The notes under the pieces were generated by a model that was not told the origin of the DNA, searched no databases, and worked only from the letters and a program-made list of their open reading frames with translations. The position numbers and the translations under genes are program-made. Positions 44,718-54,209 of a DNA stretch of 64,000 bases are shown piece after piece; the first letter of the stretch is position 1, and each line of letters starts with the position of its first letter. Location of the stretch: contig NZ_PIOD01000008.1 of the NCBI RefSeq assembly GCF_003369565.1, positions 62,001 to 126,000 on the forward strand, in the 5' to 3' direction. This DNA is from Oceanobacillus chungangensis (GTDB lineage Bacteria > Bacillota > Bacilli > Bacillales > Amphibacillaceae).

Positions 44718-45197
44718 ATGCATAATATTCGTGAAATCGAAGAGAAAGATAACTTATTTATAGAAGGAATTATTAAGAAATCATTGGAATCATTTCATTT
44801 AGATATACCTGGAACAGCATATTATGATCCATATTTGAACAATCTCTATGAATTTTATCAAACACAACCCAATTCTAAATATTGGGTGATTGAGAATGAG
44901 GAAGGAGAGGTTGTTGGCGGCTGTGGGATTGGTCCTTTTGATAAGGAAGGGAAAATAGGCGAATTGCAAAAACTTTATCTCGCTCCAAAGGCGCAGGGGA
45001 AGGGACTAGCTAAAGAGTTAATGAAAGTAGCACTCGAGTTTGCAGGAGAGCATTATGCTCATTGTTACTTAGAAACATTTGCCATACTAGAAAATGCAAA
45101 TCATTTATATGAAAAATTTGGCTTTAGACGATTAGAACAATCACTTAGTGAAACAACGCATGATTCTTGTGATACATGGTATATGAAGGAGTTATAG
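44718..45197 (+). CDS. GNAT-family N-acetyltransferase
   Basis: 159 residues. The acetyl-CoA binding block is LYLAPKAQGKGLAKELMKVALEFA (the Q/R-x-x-G-x-G/A pattern) in the middle, preceded by VVGGCGIGPF, and the C-terminal ENANHLYEKFGFRRL is typical. It transfers acetyl groups to an amine; substrate unknown. ATG at 44718 follows GGAGG; an in-frame TTG at 44706 overlaps the site. Monocistronic. Confidence 0.88.
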   Translation: MHNIREIEEKDNLFIEGIIKKSLESFHLDIPGTAYYDPYLNNLYEFYQTQPNSKYWVIENEEGEVVGGCGIGPFDKEGKIGELQKLYLAPKAQGKGLAKELMKVALEFAGEHYAHCYLETFAILENANHLYEKFGFRRLEQSLSETTHDSCDTWYMKEL

Positions 45198-45530
45198 GGG
45201 ATAAGTAGTAAATGTTTTTTTAGAAAATATTTTTGGACTGTAAGGGGCCTCTTTTCTCGATATTTTCTGTTCAATATTTCATAAAATTTATACTTGAAAT
45301 GAATAATAATTATTTATGAGAATTTATTAGGTTTTTTGGATACCTAGAATCGCATTAGGTACAACGTAAGAAGTTAAGCGGTACTAGTCATATACCCCAT
45401 ATCCTATGATAAAAGTAGTAGTCATTTAGCATTAAAATAGTTAATAGAAGATTTACGAGGTTGTAATTGTTACTAAATATCTCTCAGGTATTCTTATATT
45501 GTAAGTTAAACTTGAGAGGAGAGTTTTTAC
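45198..45530. other. 333-base upstream region of the alkaline phosphatase
   Basis: No gene. TTAATA and TTTACG hexamers 11 bases apart (about 45439-45455) weakly resemble the TTAACA-type PhoP box repeats expected before an alkaline phosphatase; they are too poor to call. Confidence 0.35.
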
Positions 45531-46886
45531 ATGTATAAGAAAATTGGAGTGGTTGCATTAAGTGCTGGGCTAGTTTTTTCAGGATTAAGTTTAGGAACAG
45601 GAGACGCTGCGAAGCAAGACTTAGACGGGAAAGATAATAGGAACAAAACTGGCAAAGGGGAAAAGGTAGAAAATGTAATCTATATGATCCCAGACGGATT
45701 TAGTGCAGACTATGCTTCAAATTATCGAATTTACAAAGGTGAAGAAGCAATCTGGGACTCTCATTTAAAAGGACTTTTCACGACATACTCTGCCAATTCT
45801 GACATAACTGATTCTGCTGCTGCGGGCACGGCAATGGCAACTGGATCAAAAACGAATAATGGTAGGATTGGTATTGATGCAGAGGGGAACAAACTAGAAT
45901 CAATCCTTGAAGCATCCGAAGAAAAAGGGAAATCAACTGGAATTGTCGCCACATCTACAATTTCCCATGCAACTCCAGCATCCTTCGCAGCGCATGTTGA
46001 AAGTCGTAATAATGAAACAGAAATAGCAAGACAATATATTGATGGTGGTTTAGATGTCATCCTAGGTGGTGGAAAGAATAACTTCTTACCAGTATCTGAA
46101 GGTGGAAACCAGGAAGAATTAAATTTAATTGAAAAAGCAGAAGCACAGGGTTCTACATATGTGGAAACACGTGATCAATTATTAGACATAGATAAATTAA
46201 AGGTTGATAAAGGTGATAAGCTACTTGGTCTTTTTGCAGACGATGCTCTAGCTCCTGAACTACATCGCGGTGAAACCGAAGAACCAAGTCTTGCTGAAAT
46301 GACCGAAACTGCTATCGACGTATTGGAAGAAGATAAAGACGGATTTTTCTTAGTAGTTGAAGGCAGCCAAATTGATTGGGCTGGACATGATAATGATGCT
46401 GCATGGGCAATGTCGGATGTTGCAGCATTTGAAGAAGCTGTGGAAGAGGCAATTGATTTTGCTAAAAAAGACAAGAAAACATTAGTTGTAGTTGCTGGTG
46501 ACCATGATACAGGTGGTATGACTACAGGAGCAAATAACTCGATGGACTTAAACGCTTCAATCCTTAATGATGTTAAAGCAACTGGTGATTACATGGCAGC
46601 ACAGCTCAATGGAGATCGTTCGAATGTAGCAGAGGTTATTAAGATGTATACTGGGTTTGAATTGTCTGAGGCTGAATTTCAATCGATTGCAGAAGCAGAA
46701 AATGCTTCCCTTGCAATCAGTAAGGTAATTAGTGATAGAGCATCTATTGGTTGGACAAGTCCTAACCATACTGGGGCAGATATTCCTGTATATGCTTATG
46801 GTCCACAATCTGATAAATTTGTTGGATTCCATGATAATACTGATTTACCAAAAATTATTGCTAAAGCACTGAAATTAGGAAGATAA
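45531..46886 (+). CDS. alkaline phosphatase (PhoA family)
   Basis: 451 residues. Residues 1-27 are a Sec signal peptide (YKKIG, a hydrophobic stretch, then DAA), so the enzyme is secreted. The phosphorylated Ser95 lies in DITDSAAAGTAMATG; metal ligands include YMIPDG near residue 54, DWAGHDND, VVAGDHDTGG and SPNHTG. It releases phosphate from monoesters. GAGAGGAG precedes the ATG. Length fits the PhoA/PhoB class of Bacilli. Monocistronic and closed by a hairpin; phosphate control is likely but not proven by a clear Pho box. Confidence 0.93.
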   Translation: MYKKIGVVALSAGLVFSGLSLGTGDAAKQDLDGKDNRNKTGKGEKVENVIYMIPDGFSADYASNYRIYKGEEAIWDSHLKGLFTTYSANSDITDSAAAGTAMATGSKTNNGRIGIDAEGNKLESILEASEEKGKSTGIVATSTISHATPASFAAHVESRNNETEIARQYIDGGLDVILGGGKNNFLPVSEGGNQEELNLIEKAEAQGSTYVETRDQLLDIDKLKVDKGDKLLGLFADDALAPELHRGETEEPSLAEMTETAIDVLEEDKDGFFLVVEGSQIDWAGHDNDAAWAMSDVAAFEEAVEEAIDFAKKDKKTLVVVAGDHDTGGMTTGANNSMDLNASILNDVKATGDYMAAQLNGDRSNVAEVIKMYTGFELSEAEFQSIAEAENASLAISKVISDRASIGWTSPNHTGADIPVYAYGPQSDKFVGFHDNTDLPKIIAKALKLGR

Positions 46887-46910
46887 AAAATGATGTGACT
46901 GTATTTAAAG

Positions 46911-46945
46911 GAAACTTACCTTCTAGTTGGAGGTAGGTTTCTTTT
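46911..46945 (+). terminator. terminator after the alkaline phosphatase
   Basis: GAAACTTACCT pairs with AGGTAGGTTTC (one wobble, 9-base loop) and is followed by TTTTAATTTT. Confidence 0.85.
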
Positions 46946-47102
46946 AATTTTAGCAGACACATTGAGTCGAAGTGCTAAAGTCAATTGCTGACCACTCCAA
47001 TACCATTGGTCCGTTCCCATAGTTAACAAGTCTAATCTTATTTAGATGCAGTTGCTCTAACGACTTGATATAATTGGTATATGTGAAAGGGGAGCGAATA
47101 CA

Positions 47103-48095
47103 ATGAAACTTAGCGTACTGGATCAGGCACCAATAACGAAGGGTAATACTGCTGTTAATGCATTAATGAATGCAGAAGAACTCGCGATATTGGCAGATGA
47201 TTTAGGATATGAACGGATGTGGATGGCAGAGCACCACGGAACAGATGCATATGCCAGCTCAGCACCGGAAGTAACAGGGGCACATCTAGCTGCGAAAACA
47301 AAGAACATTCGAATCGGTACTGGCGGAGTCATGATGATGCACTACTCGCCACTCAAACTGGCGGAAGTGTTTAAAACGCTTAGTGCCTTTTCACCTGGAC
47401 GGATTGATTTCGGCGTTGGTCGTGCGCCTGGTGGCGATAGTTATTCTATTTACGCACTCTCTGAAGGTCGCCAACCGATGTATGATAATATGTATGAGAA
47501 ATTTGATACTGCAATGAAGTTAATCAATGACGAGGTGCCTGAGGATAATTTATACAACAAGAATATAGCAACACCTCCAAATATTACGTTACCTGAAGCA
47601 TGGCTCCTTGGCTCGAGCGGAAATAGTGCATTACAGGCGGCAAGAATGGGTGTTGGTTATTCTTTTGCTCAATTTTTTAATGGTGAAATGACAAGGGAAG
47701 TCCTTGAATTATATAGAAATAGTTTCATTCCTTCTGCTTTCATGGAAAAGCCGATTATCAATGCAGCCTATATGGTGACGACGGCTGAAACGAAAGAGGA
47801 AGCGGAGTTTGAAGCTCGTCCACACGATATTTCCCGTTTATGGTTGATGAGAGGGAGAATGGGGCAGGCTTTAACGCCAGAGGAGGCCCAAAATTACCCA
47901 CTTACGGAAATGGATCGGATGACTATAAAAGAAAATCGTAAACTGCATTTAGTAGGAGCTGCTAAGGAAATCGCGACTCAGCTGCAGGAAGAACAAGCGC
48001 ATTTTGGATTTGATGAGGCGATGATTTGTAGTATTCCCCATTCGCAGGAGAAGCGATTGGAAGTTTATCGATTATTAGCTAAGGAGCTTCTTTGA
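47103..48095 (+). CDS. LLM-class (luciferase-like) flavin oxidoreductase
   Basis: 330 residues of the bacterial luciferase-like fold, group resembling YceB/YwcH of Bacillus. It opens SVLDQAPITKGNT, has RMWMAEHHGTDAYASSAPEV and the FMN-site stretch FSPGRIDFGVGRAPGGDS. These enzymes use reduced flavin to oxygenate a small substrate; most members have no known one. GGGGAG precedes the ATG. Monocistronic. Proximity to the aromatic and formaldehyde genes may be coincidental. Confidence 0.87.
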   Translation: MKLSVLDQAPITKGNTAVNALMNAEELAILADDLGYERMWMAEHHGTDAYASSAPEVTGAHLAAKTKNIRIGTGGVMMMHYSPLKLAEVFKTLSAFSPGRIDFGVGRAPGGDSYSIYALSEGRQPMYDNMYEKFDTAMKLINDEVPEDNLYNKNIATPPNITLPEAWLLGSSGNSALQAARMGVGYSFAQFFNGEMTREVLELYRNSFIPSAFMEKPIINAAYMVTTAETKEEAEFEARPHDISRLWLMRGRMGQALTPEEAQNYPLTEMDRMTIKENRKLHLVGAAKEIATQLQEEQAHFGFDEAMICSIPHSQEKRLEVYRLLAKELL

Positions 48096-48122
48096 TTGTT
48101 TTATAAAAAATGCAGCAAGATA

Positions 48123-48166
48123 AAAAACACCAAGTCTTGGATTTAACTCCATACTTGATGTTTTCC
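48123..48166 (+). terminator. probable terminator after the LLM oxidoreductase
   Basis: AAAACACCAAGTCTTGG pairs imperfectly with CCATACTTGATGTTTT, with one or two mismatches. Confidence 0.5.
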
Positions 48167-48195
48167 TACATTTTCAATTCCTATCACAGGAGATG

Positions 48196-48452
48196 CCACG
48201 TCCAGCTCCAGTGCCCGTGCTCCTATCGAGACTTCCCACACCTCATGGCAATCTAAAGTAGACTTGCCGATTGGTTACACTCGAGGCATAGTCCCACTTA
48301 TACCCTTGTGGTGAAAGTCAACATCGATTCGCAAAGCTCCCAAAGTGTTTCCTTTATCTCCTACAAGGCAATGTTCGACATTGACATGTCGGACTTCCCC
48401 ACGCGTGTGGGGCGCAGTCCGTACGTCGCTAAACTGGCACTTGCGCCTTTGT
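48196..48452 (+). repeat. interspersed intergenic repeat, copy B (expanded)
   Basis: It shares with copy A, in the same order, CCAGCTCCAG-GCCC, CGAGACTTCCC, AAGTCAACATCGATTCGC, CCTTTATCTCCTAC and CAGTCCGTACGTCGCTAAAC, but is about 100 bases longer because of extra sequence between blocks, including a GTCCCACTTATACC segment and a CCCCACGCGTGTGGGG hairpin. It fills the gap between the convergent LLM and formaldehyde dehydrogenase genes. Confidence 0.75.
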
Positions 48453-48459
48453 TCTTCAA

Positions 48460-49710
48460 TTAGTTTGAAACTTGTTGACTTGTTGTAAGAAAACTTCTTT
48501 GCTTAATCATATTATGTGGATCGATAACGAATTTTCTTGATACGCCGCCATCGAATTGTTTATAGCCATCAGGGGCTTCATTAATTGAGATAACAGTTGC
48601 GTTAACAGCTTTCGCAATTTGTGCTCTGCCACTTAAAATGGCTTTCATTAGATCACGATTATATCTCATTACTGGTGTTTGACCAGTTACAAATATATGT
48701 GCTTTTGCAAATCCAAGACCGAAGCGGATTTTTAGTGTTCCTTCTTTTGCATCCTTGTCCACTGCACCAGGGTCACCAGTAACGTATAGACCTGGAATAC
48801 CTAAACGTCCACCAGCTTTAGTTACGCCCATAATGGAGTTTAATACTGTTGCAGGAGCCTCACCAGCATCACGACCATGTCCGCTTGCTTCAAAACCAAC
48901 AGCATCGACTGCGCAATCTACCTCTGGTATACCTAGTATTTGTTCAATTTGTTCGCCAAGATTATCATGTTCACGTAAATTCACTGTCTCACAGCCAAAG
49001 CTTCTTGCTTGAGCTAAGCGATCCTCGTTTAAGTCACCGACAATAACAACCGATGCTCCGAGTAGCTGTGCGGAATGTGCAGCAGCTAAACCGACTGGAC
49101 CAGCCCCGGCAACATATACAGTTGAACCAGTTTTAACGCCCGCACTGACTGCCCCATGGTATCCAGTAGGGAAGATATCCGATAGCATCGTTAAATCAAG
49201 AATTTTTTCTAATGCTTGATCTTTGTCAGGGAATTTCAGCAATTGGAAATCAGCGTATGGAACCATTACATATTCTGACTGTCCGCCAACCCAGCCACCC
49301 ATATCTACATATCCATATGCAGAACCAGGACGATCAGGATTAACATTTGTACAAATATGAGTATCTTGTTTTTTACAGCTTTCACAGCGACCACATGCGA
49401 TGTTGAATGGAACGGATACGATATCTCCTTTTTCGATGAATTCGACATCACTACCGACTTCAATAACCTGTCCAGTTATTTCATGACCAAGTACTAGTCC
49501 ACTTGGAGCAGTCGTACGTCCCCTAACCATGTGTTGGTCACTTCCACAAATGTTAGTTGAGATTACCTTCAAAATAACACCATGATTACATTTTCTTCCC
49601 ACGTTTAGTGGATTGACTCCTGGACCATCGCGAAGTACTAGATCCGGATAACCGATATCACGTACTTCAACTTCACCTGGTTTAACATAAACTATTGCTT
49701 TGTTACTCAC
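48460..49710 (-). CDS. fdhA: glutathione-independent formaldehyde dehydrogenase
   Basis: 416-residue zinc alcohol-dehydrogenase fold of the Pseudomonas putida formaldehyde dehydrogenase type. The catalytic zinc site has CGSDQHMVRGRT and GHEITG; the structural zinc has CGRCESCKKQDTHIC; the cofactor site is VAGAGPVGLAAAHSA. The long insert with NPDRPGSAYGYVDMGGWVGGQ is typical of the glutathione-independent class. It oxidises formaldehyde to formate with bound NAD. AAGGAGG precedes the ATG. A good promoter and a cre site lie upstream. It is divergent from the formate/oxalate-type transporter, and the formate dehydrogenase genes follow, so formaldehyde disposal is the likely role. Confidence 0.9.
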   Translation of the reverse strand: MSNKAIVYVKPGEVEVRDIGYPDLVLRDGPGVNPLNVGRKCNHGVILKVISTNICGSDQHMVRGRTTAPSGLVLGHEITGQVIEVGSDVEFIEKGDIVSVPFNIACGRCESCKKQDTHICTNVNPDRPGSAYGYVDMGGWVGGQSEYVMVPYADFQLLKFPDKDQALEKILDLTMLSDIFPTGYHGAVSAGVKTGSTVYVAGAGPVGLAAAHSAQLLGASVVIVGDLNEDRLAQARSFGCETVNLREHDNLGEQIEQILGIPEVDCAVDAVGFEASGHGRDAGEAPATVLNSIMGVTKAGGRLGIPGLYVTGDPGAVDKDAKEGTLKIRFGLGFAKAHIFVTGQTPVMRYNRDLMKAILSGRAQIAKAVNATVISINEAPDGYKQFDGGVSRKFVIDPHNMIKQRSFLTTSQQVSN

Positions 49711-49754
49711 AAAAAAACCTCCTTAAATAATTGTTTTATTAAAGATGTCTTTGT

Positions 49755-49768
49755 AGTAAGCGCTATCA
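49755..49768 (+). promoter_or_regulatory. cre site in the fdhA promoter region
   Basis: AGTAAGCGCTATCA matches TGWAARCGYTWWCA at 13 of 14 positions. It lies 12-25 bases downstream of the fdhA -10 box, around the transcription start, where CcpA would repress. Confidence 0.6.
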
Positions 49769-49779
49769 CTCTAAATCCA

Positions 49780-49808
49780 ACTATACCAGTTTAAATATAA
49801 TATTTCAA
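49780..49808 (-). promoter_or_regulatory. sigma-A promoter of fdhA
   Basis: On the minus strand TTGAAA and TATAGT are separated by exactly 17 bases. The leader to the ATG at 49710 would be about 62 bases. Confidence 0.7.
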
Positions 49809-50047
49809 TAATTAAATAAATAATAATTATTCAAATATTTTGATGTGTATGTTATTATTAACCTTGAATGTATTAGACTAGTGCCCAGAATACGTTATAT
49901 TTACATATAAGATTGAAAGAAACTAGCATTTAATAAGTGTCCAAATTAATTATTTTTCTAGTAACCAAGATTAAATCCTGCTTTATTAAACTATGTATCC
50001 ATGATTTTATTATGAGTATAAGTACATTATTTTAAGGGGATGGTTAT

Positions 50048-51322
50048 TTGGATAAGGTTAAGAATCGATGGTTAATTGCTGCATCGGCTGTTGGAGTCCA
50101 TATTTCAATTGGCTCTGCATATGCTTGGAGTGTTTTTACAAACCCAATGGTCAATCAATTTGGCTGGGAAGTGACCGAAATATCTTTTGCTTTTAGTATT
50201 GCTATCTTTATGTTAGGTTTTTCGGCAGCATTTATGGGCAGATTTGTAGAAAAGCATGGACCAAGAAAATCGGCACTTTTATCGGCAATATTCTTTAGTA
50301 TTGGTGTTGCTGGTTCAGGTTTAGCGACAGCAGTGGAATCATTATTATTACTGTATTTTTTCTATGGGGTAATCGGAGGAATTGGCTTAGGTATTGGCTA
50401 TATTGCGCCAGTTTCGACACTTGTAAAATGGTTTCCAGATAGACGTGGGCTTGCTACAGGCTTAGCAATTATGGGGTTTGGCTTCGCAGCACTAATTAGT
50501 GGACCAGCTGCTGCCGCATTAATTGAAGCAATCGGTATTACAAATACATTTTTCACACTTGGGATTGCTTATTTTGCAGTCATGGCAATTTCTGCACAAT
50601 ACTTGTCCCCACCACCTGAAGGCTGGACACCAGAAGGTTTTATAGAAAGTCAGCAAAATGGTTCAATCAAAATTAAACAGGATTTATCACAGCTTACTGC
50701 CAATGAAGCAATAAAAACACGCCGATTTTGGTTGCTGTGGGTGATGCTTTTTCTAAATGTAACTTGCGGTATTGCAATTATTTCCGTGGCATCCCCGATG
50801 GCTCAAGATATTGCAGGTATGACACCGATTGCAGCAGCAGCAATGGTTGGAATTATGGGGCTTTTTAATGGTGGTGGAAGACTTGGCTGGGCATCTTTAT
50901 CAGATTATATCGGACGTCCGAATGTATATACTGCATTTTTCATCATTCAAATAATCGCATTTTTCATGTTGCCATTTGCAACAAATGATATTATTTTCCA
51001 AATACTAGTATTTGCGATTTTAACTTGTTATGGTGGTGGATTTGCATCGATCCCTGCTTATATTGGAGATTTATTTGGAACGAAACAACTAGGGGCAATT
51101 CATGGTTATATTCTAACTGCATGGGCACTTGCGGGAGTAGCAGGTCCAATTTTATTATCCTTAATTTACGACTCAACGAACAGTTATAATTTAACGATGG
51201 TAATCTTCGGCGTATTATTTGTCGTCGCCTTTATCGTATCACTTTGGATTAGAGTAGATATCAGGAGATTACGTAATACACAGAAGGCATTAAGCCAGAC
51301 GGTACCACAAGTAGCTAAATAG
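50048..51322 (+). CDS. OFA-family MFS transporter (oxalate/formate antiporter-like)
   Basis: 424 residues, 12 helices. The opening WLIAASAVGVHISIGSAYAWSVFTNPM and GIGGIGLGIGYIAPVSTLVKWFPDRRGLATGLAIMGFG stretch are signatures of the OFA family (OxlT relatives). It moves small carboxylates such as oxalate, formate or lactate. TTG at 50048 follows AAGGGGATGG. Its position between formaldehyde and formate dehydrogenase genes suggests formate or a related acid. Confidence 0.88.
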   Translation: MDKVKNRWLIAASAVGVHISIGSAYAWSVFTNPMVNQFGWEVTEISFAFSIAIFMLGFSAAFMGRFVEKHGPRKSALLSAIFFSIGVAGSGLATAVESLLLLYFFYGVIGGIGLGIGYIAPVSTLVKWFPDRRGLATGLAIMGFGFAALISGPAAAALIEAIGITNTFFTLGIAYFAVMAISAQYLSPPPEGWTPEGFIESQQNGSIKIKQDLSQLTANEAIKTRRFWLLWVMLFLNVTCGIAIISVASPMAQDIAGMTPIAAAAMVGIMGLFNGGGRLGWASLSDYIGRPNVYTAFFIIQIIAFFMLPFATNDIIFQILVFAILTCYGGGFASIPAYIGDLFGTKQLGAIHGYILTAWALAGVAGPILLSLIYDSTNSYNLTMVIFGVLFVVAFIVSLWIRVDIRRLRNTQKALSQTVPQVAK

Positions 51323-51453
51323 ATTAGGTAGGAAGCTTCAATTAGTAGAGGAATTCATCTTCTACTCTAATTCTTACTGATAGGCTCATCTTGTATCATT
51401 TGTTGCTATTGATATAAACTTCGGACGTAAGCTTGGGTGATGAGAAGTCTCAT

Positions 51454-51643
51454 GGACCGACCGCTGCGGAAATACACTACGCTTTCCGCGGGCGGCTGGT
51501 GAGCCTCTTTGTGCTAACGCACTTCAGAGTCTCACCGAGGCCGTTCCTCCCGCAGGACAAGGAAGGCTTCGGCAGCGTTACATCGCACGAAGAAAATGGT
51601 TCTTTATTTTCGAGGAGTCTCCGTGTATTTCCTTCGCTAGGTT
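51454..51643 (+). repeat. ~200-bp interspersed repeat, copy 2
   Basis: This is the reverse-oriented match of 44350-44552: GGAAATACACTACGCTTTCCGC, GGCTGGTGAGCC, GTCTCACCGAGG, CCCGCAGGACAAGGAAGGC, GCGTTACATCGCACGAAGA and CGAGGAGTCTCCG. Two frames of about 90 codons on opposite strands run through it only because it is GC-rich. It occupies most of the gap between the OFA transporter and the FdhF-like gene; the remainder of 51323-51847 shows nothing else. Confidence 0.85.
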
Positions 51644-51847
51644 TGAGCAATTGCCTTCTAATATATGACCGGTCACCTAAACGTGAACGTAGAATGTATA
51701 GTTGACCACGGAAAGCGACAGTCCACTTGCTCTTATCAATATCGCTCTTACGTCGCACTTTACTCTTACAACTAGTTAGTAAGATAAATTAATATGTTTT
51801 TCCAAAATAAGATCATGGTATTTTATATAAAAAATGGAGGGATTTGC

Positions 51848-54199
51848 ATGGGGAACACAAAACACACTGGTCCAGTTAAACTGCCAACGAAACCAGATCC
51901 ATCACTTTGGGTTAGTAAAGTTCCATTTGGTTTGGGGAAAGTGAAGCCACATCATATTCGCGACACAATGAAAGTAGTTTGGGAGAATAAAGATAATCTG
52001 CCATATGCAACGAGAATCCTCACACAAGGTGTATGTGATGGTTGTGCACTTGGAGTATCAGGACTTCATGATCAAACATTAACAGGCCCACATGTATGTA
52101 CAACCCGCTTAAATGTCCTAAGGCTAAATACGATGTCAGCGATTGATGAAAAAATAATACATGCTGATATTGCTGATTTACGTAAAATGAGTAGTACAGA
52201 ATTGCGTAAATTGGGCAGGATTCCATATCCGCTCATCCGCAGACCAGGCGAAACGAAATTTAGTCGTATCAACTGGGATGATGCGTTAGATAAAATAGCA
52301 GAAAAAATGAAAACGCTTAAACCAAAGAATTATGCATTCTATACTACGTCTAGAGGAATCACGAACGAAGCATACTATACATTAGGAAAGGTTTCGCGAT
52401 TTCTAGGTACGAACAATGTGGATAACGCATCGCGTATTTGTCATTCTCCATCAAAAACAGCGTTAAATCGTTCTGTTGGTGTCGGTGCTTCAACTTGTAA
52501 TTATAAGGATTGGATTGGTACAGATGTCCTGCTCTTTTGGGGTTCTGTTGCGGCAAATAATCAACCAGTTTCAACGAAATATATGTATGCAGCAAAGCGT
52601 AAGGGCACAAAAATTATCATCATTAATCCATATCACGAGCCATCTATGGATAATTACTGGGTTCCATCTATCGCGGAGTCTGCTTTATTCGGAACAAAAA
52701 TAGCCGATGATGTTTATCAAGTTAACATTGGTGGCGATATTGCTTTCATGCATGGAATTATGAAGCACTGGTTTGATATGGAGGAAGACATGCATGGATC
52801 AGCAATTGATCATGAATTTGTCTCGAGGCATGTGAATGGACTTGAGGAGTTGAGAGAGAAAGTTATTGCCTATAACTGGGAACAGCTTGAAAAATCGTCG
52901 GGAATAACGAAAGAGCGAATGATTGAATTAGCTGAGCTTCTTGCAAAATCAAAATCCGCAGTATTTGTCTGGTCGATGGGATTAACGCAGCATAGATTTG
53001 GGACGGACAATATTTCACAAGTAGCGAATCTCGCATTGCTAAGAGGATTCTTAGGAAGAGAGCATTGTGGATTAATGCCAATACGCGGACATTCGGGAGT
53101 CCAAGGTTCAGGAGAAATGGGTGCAGATCCATTTGTACTTCCGGGTGGAGGATTTGATGAAGCAAATCGAAGTCGTGTGGAATCGATATGGGGTTTTGAT
53201 ATTCCAAAATGGCAAGGAGACATTGTTGGTGTCACCTTAGAGAATGCTCTTCTTCCAGATAATCACGAGCGAAAGCTGCAGCTTTACTATTTATCTGGCG
53301 GTAATTTTTTAGAAACGATGCCGAACCCAGATTTTGTAAAGCAATGTTTAGAAAATGTAGATATACGTGTTCATCAGGATATCATTTTTAATACGTCGAC
53401 ACTTGTAGATGCAAAGGAAGCAGTAATTGTTTTACCGGCAATGACACGATATGAGCAACCGGGTGGAGGAACATCTACTTCCACGGAGCGGATGGTATAC
53501 TTTTCCCCGGAAATAAAAGGGCCTCGGATTGAAGAAGCAAGGGCTGAATGGGAAATTTATGTTGAACTTGCAAAAAGAGTAAAACCGGAAGAAAAGCATC
53601 TGATAGATTTTAAAGATCCATTTGAGATTCGGGAGGAAATAGCGAAAGCCGCACCGAATTATGATGGAATCCAGCATTTGAAAGATAGGGGAGACCTCTT
53701 TCAATGGGGTGGTGCATGGCTATGTGAGGACGGAATATGCCCAACACCAGATGGTAAAGGGAATCTCATTACAGTTGAGCTCCCAGAACTTCGCAAGCCA
53801 GAAGGTCATTTTTATGTGACATCCCGACGAGGGAAACAATTTAATTCGATGATTTATCATGAAACAGACCCATTCAACGATGCAGATCGTTATGACCTGC
53901 TTCTAAGTGAAGCAGATGCAACGGAGTTAGGCATAAAAGAAGGGGATGCCGTTGTCGCCTTTAATCAATATGGTACATTTCATGGTCGTGCAAAATTTGT
54001 AGAAATAAGACAAGGAAATGTTGAAGTGCACTGGCCAGAAGGAAATGAGCTTATACCTAAAGGTGTTTATGAAAAATATGCAGGTATACCGGAATACAAT
54101 GCTGCTGTTATCGTCGAAAAGGCGGAAACATATTTTGCACATAAAGATACCAAATATGCTGAAAAGAGAGTAGAGGAGCTTGAAATGGAAATAAGCTAG
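51848..54199 (+). CDS. FdhF/YdeP-family molybdopterin oxidoreductase (formate dehydrogenase-like)
   Basis: 783-residue bis-molybdopterin enzyme. The N-terminal QGVCDGCALGVSGLHDQTLTG and central GHSGVQGSGEMGADP are hallmarks of the YdeP group, related to formate dehydrogenases but with a divergent N-terminal iron-sulfur region. No selenocysteine is evident. A C-terminal molydopterin-binding barrel begins about residue 650 (FYVTSRRGKQFNSM). No electron-transfer subunit is adjacent. ATG at 51848 follows GGAGGG; the frame is open 18 codons further but lacks a site. FdhD follows 10 bases after its stop, supporting a formate-linked role, but activity of YdeP-type proteins on formate is not established. 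Confidence 0.88.
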   Translation: MGNTKHTGPVKLPTKPDPSLWVSKVPFGLGKVKPHHIRDTMKVVWENKDNLPYATRILTQGVCDGCALGVSGLHDQTLTGPHVCTTRLNVLRLNTMSAIDEKIIHADIADLRKMSSTELRKLGRIPYPLIRRPGETKFSRINWDDALDKIAEKMKTLKPKNYAFYTTSRGITNEAYYTLGKVSRFLGTNNVDNASRICHSPSKTALNRSVGVGASTCNYKDWIGTDVLLFWGSVAANNQPVSTKYMYAAKRKGTKIIIINPYHEPSMDNYWVPSIAESALFGTKIADDVYQVNIGGDIAFMHGIMKHWFDMEEDMHGSAIDHEFVSRHVNGLEELREKVIAYNWEQLEKSSGITKERMIELAELLAKSKSAVFVWSMGLTQHRFGTDNISQVANLALLRGFLGREHCGLMPIRGHSGVQGSGEMGADPFVLPGGGFDEANRSRVESIWGFDIPKWQGDIVGVTLENALLPDNHERKLQLYYLSGGNFLETMPNPDFVKQCLENVDIRVHQDIIFNTSTLVDAKEAVIVLPAMTRYEQPGGGTSTSTERMVYFSPEIKGPRIEEARAEWEIYVELAKRVKPEEKHLIDFKDPFEIREEIAKAAPNYDGIQHLKDRGDLFQWGGAWLCEDGICPTPDGKGNLITVELPELRKPEGHFYVTSRRGKQFNSMIYHETDPFNDADRYDLLLSEADATELGIKEGDAVVAFNQYGTFHGRAKFVEIRQGNVEVHWPEGNELIPKGVYEKYAGIPEYNAAVIVEKAETYFAHKDTKYAEKRVEELEMEIS

Positions 54200-54209
54200 G
54201 GGGGATAGA

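Noticed and set aside
45439-45461. Pho-box-like hexamers before the alkaline phosphatase
   Set aside because: Only two poor matches to TTAACA with 11-base spacing; chance is likely in A/T-rich sequence.
51433-51758. Two ~90-codon frames on opposite strands
   Set aside because: Both run through the GC-rich interspersed repeat; the inverted copy at 44350-44552 does not preserve either frame.
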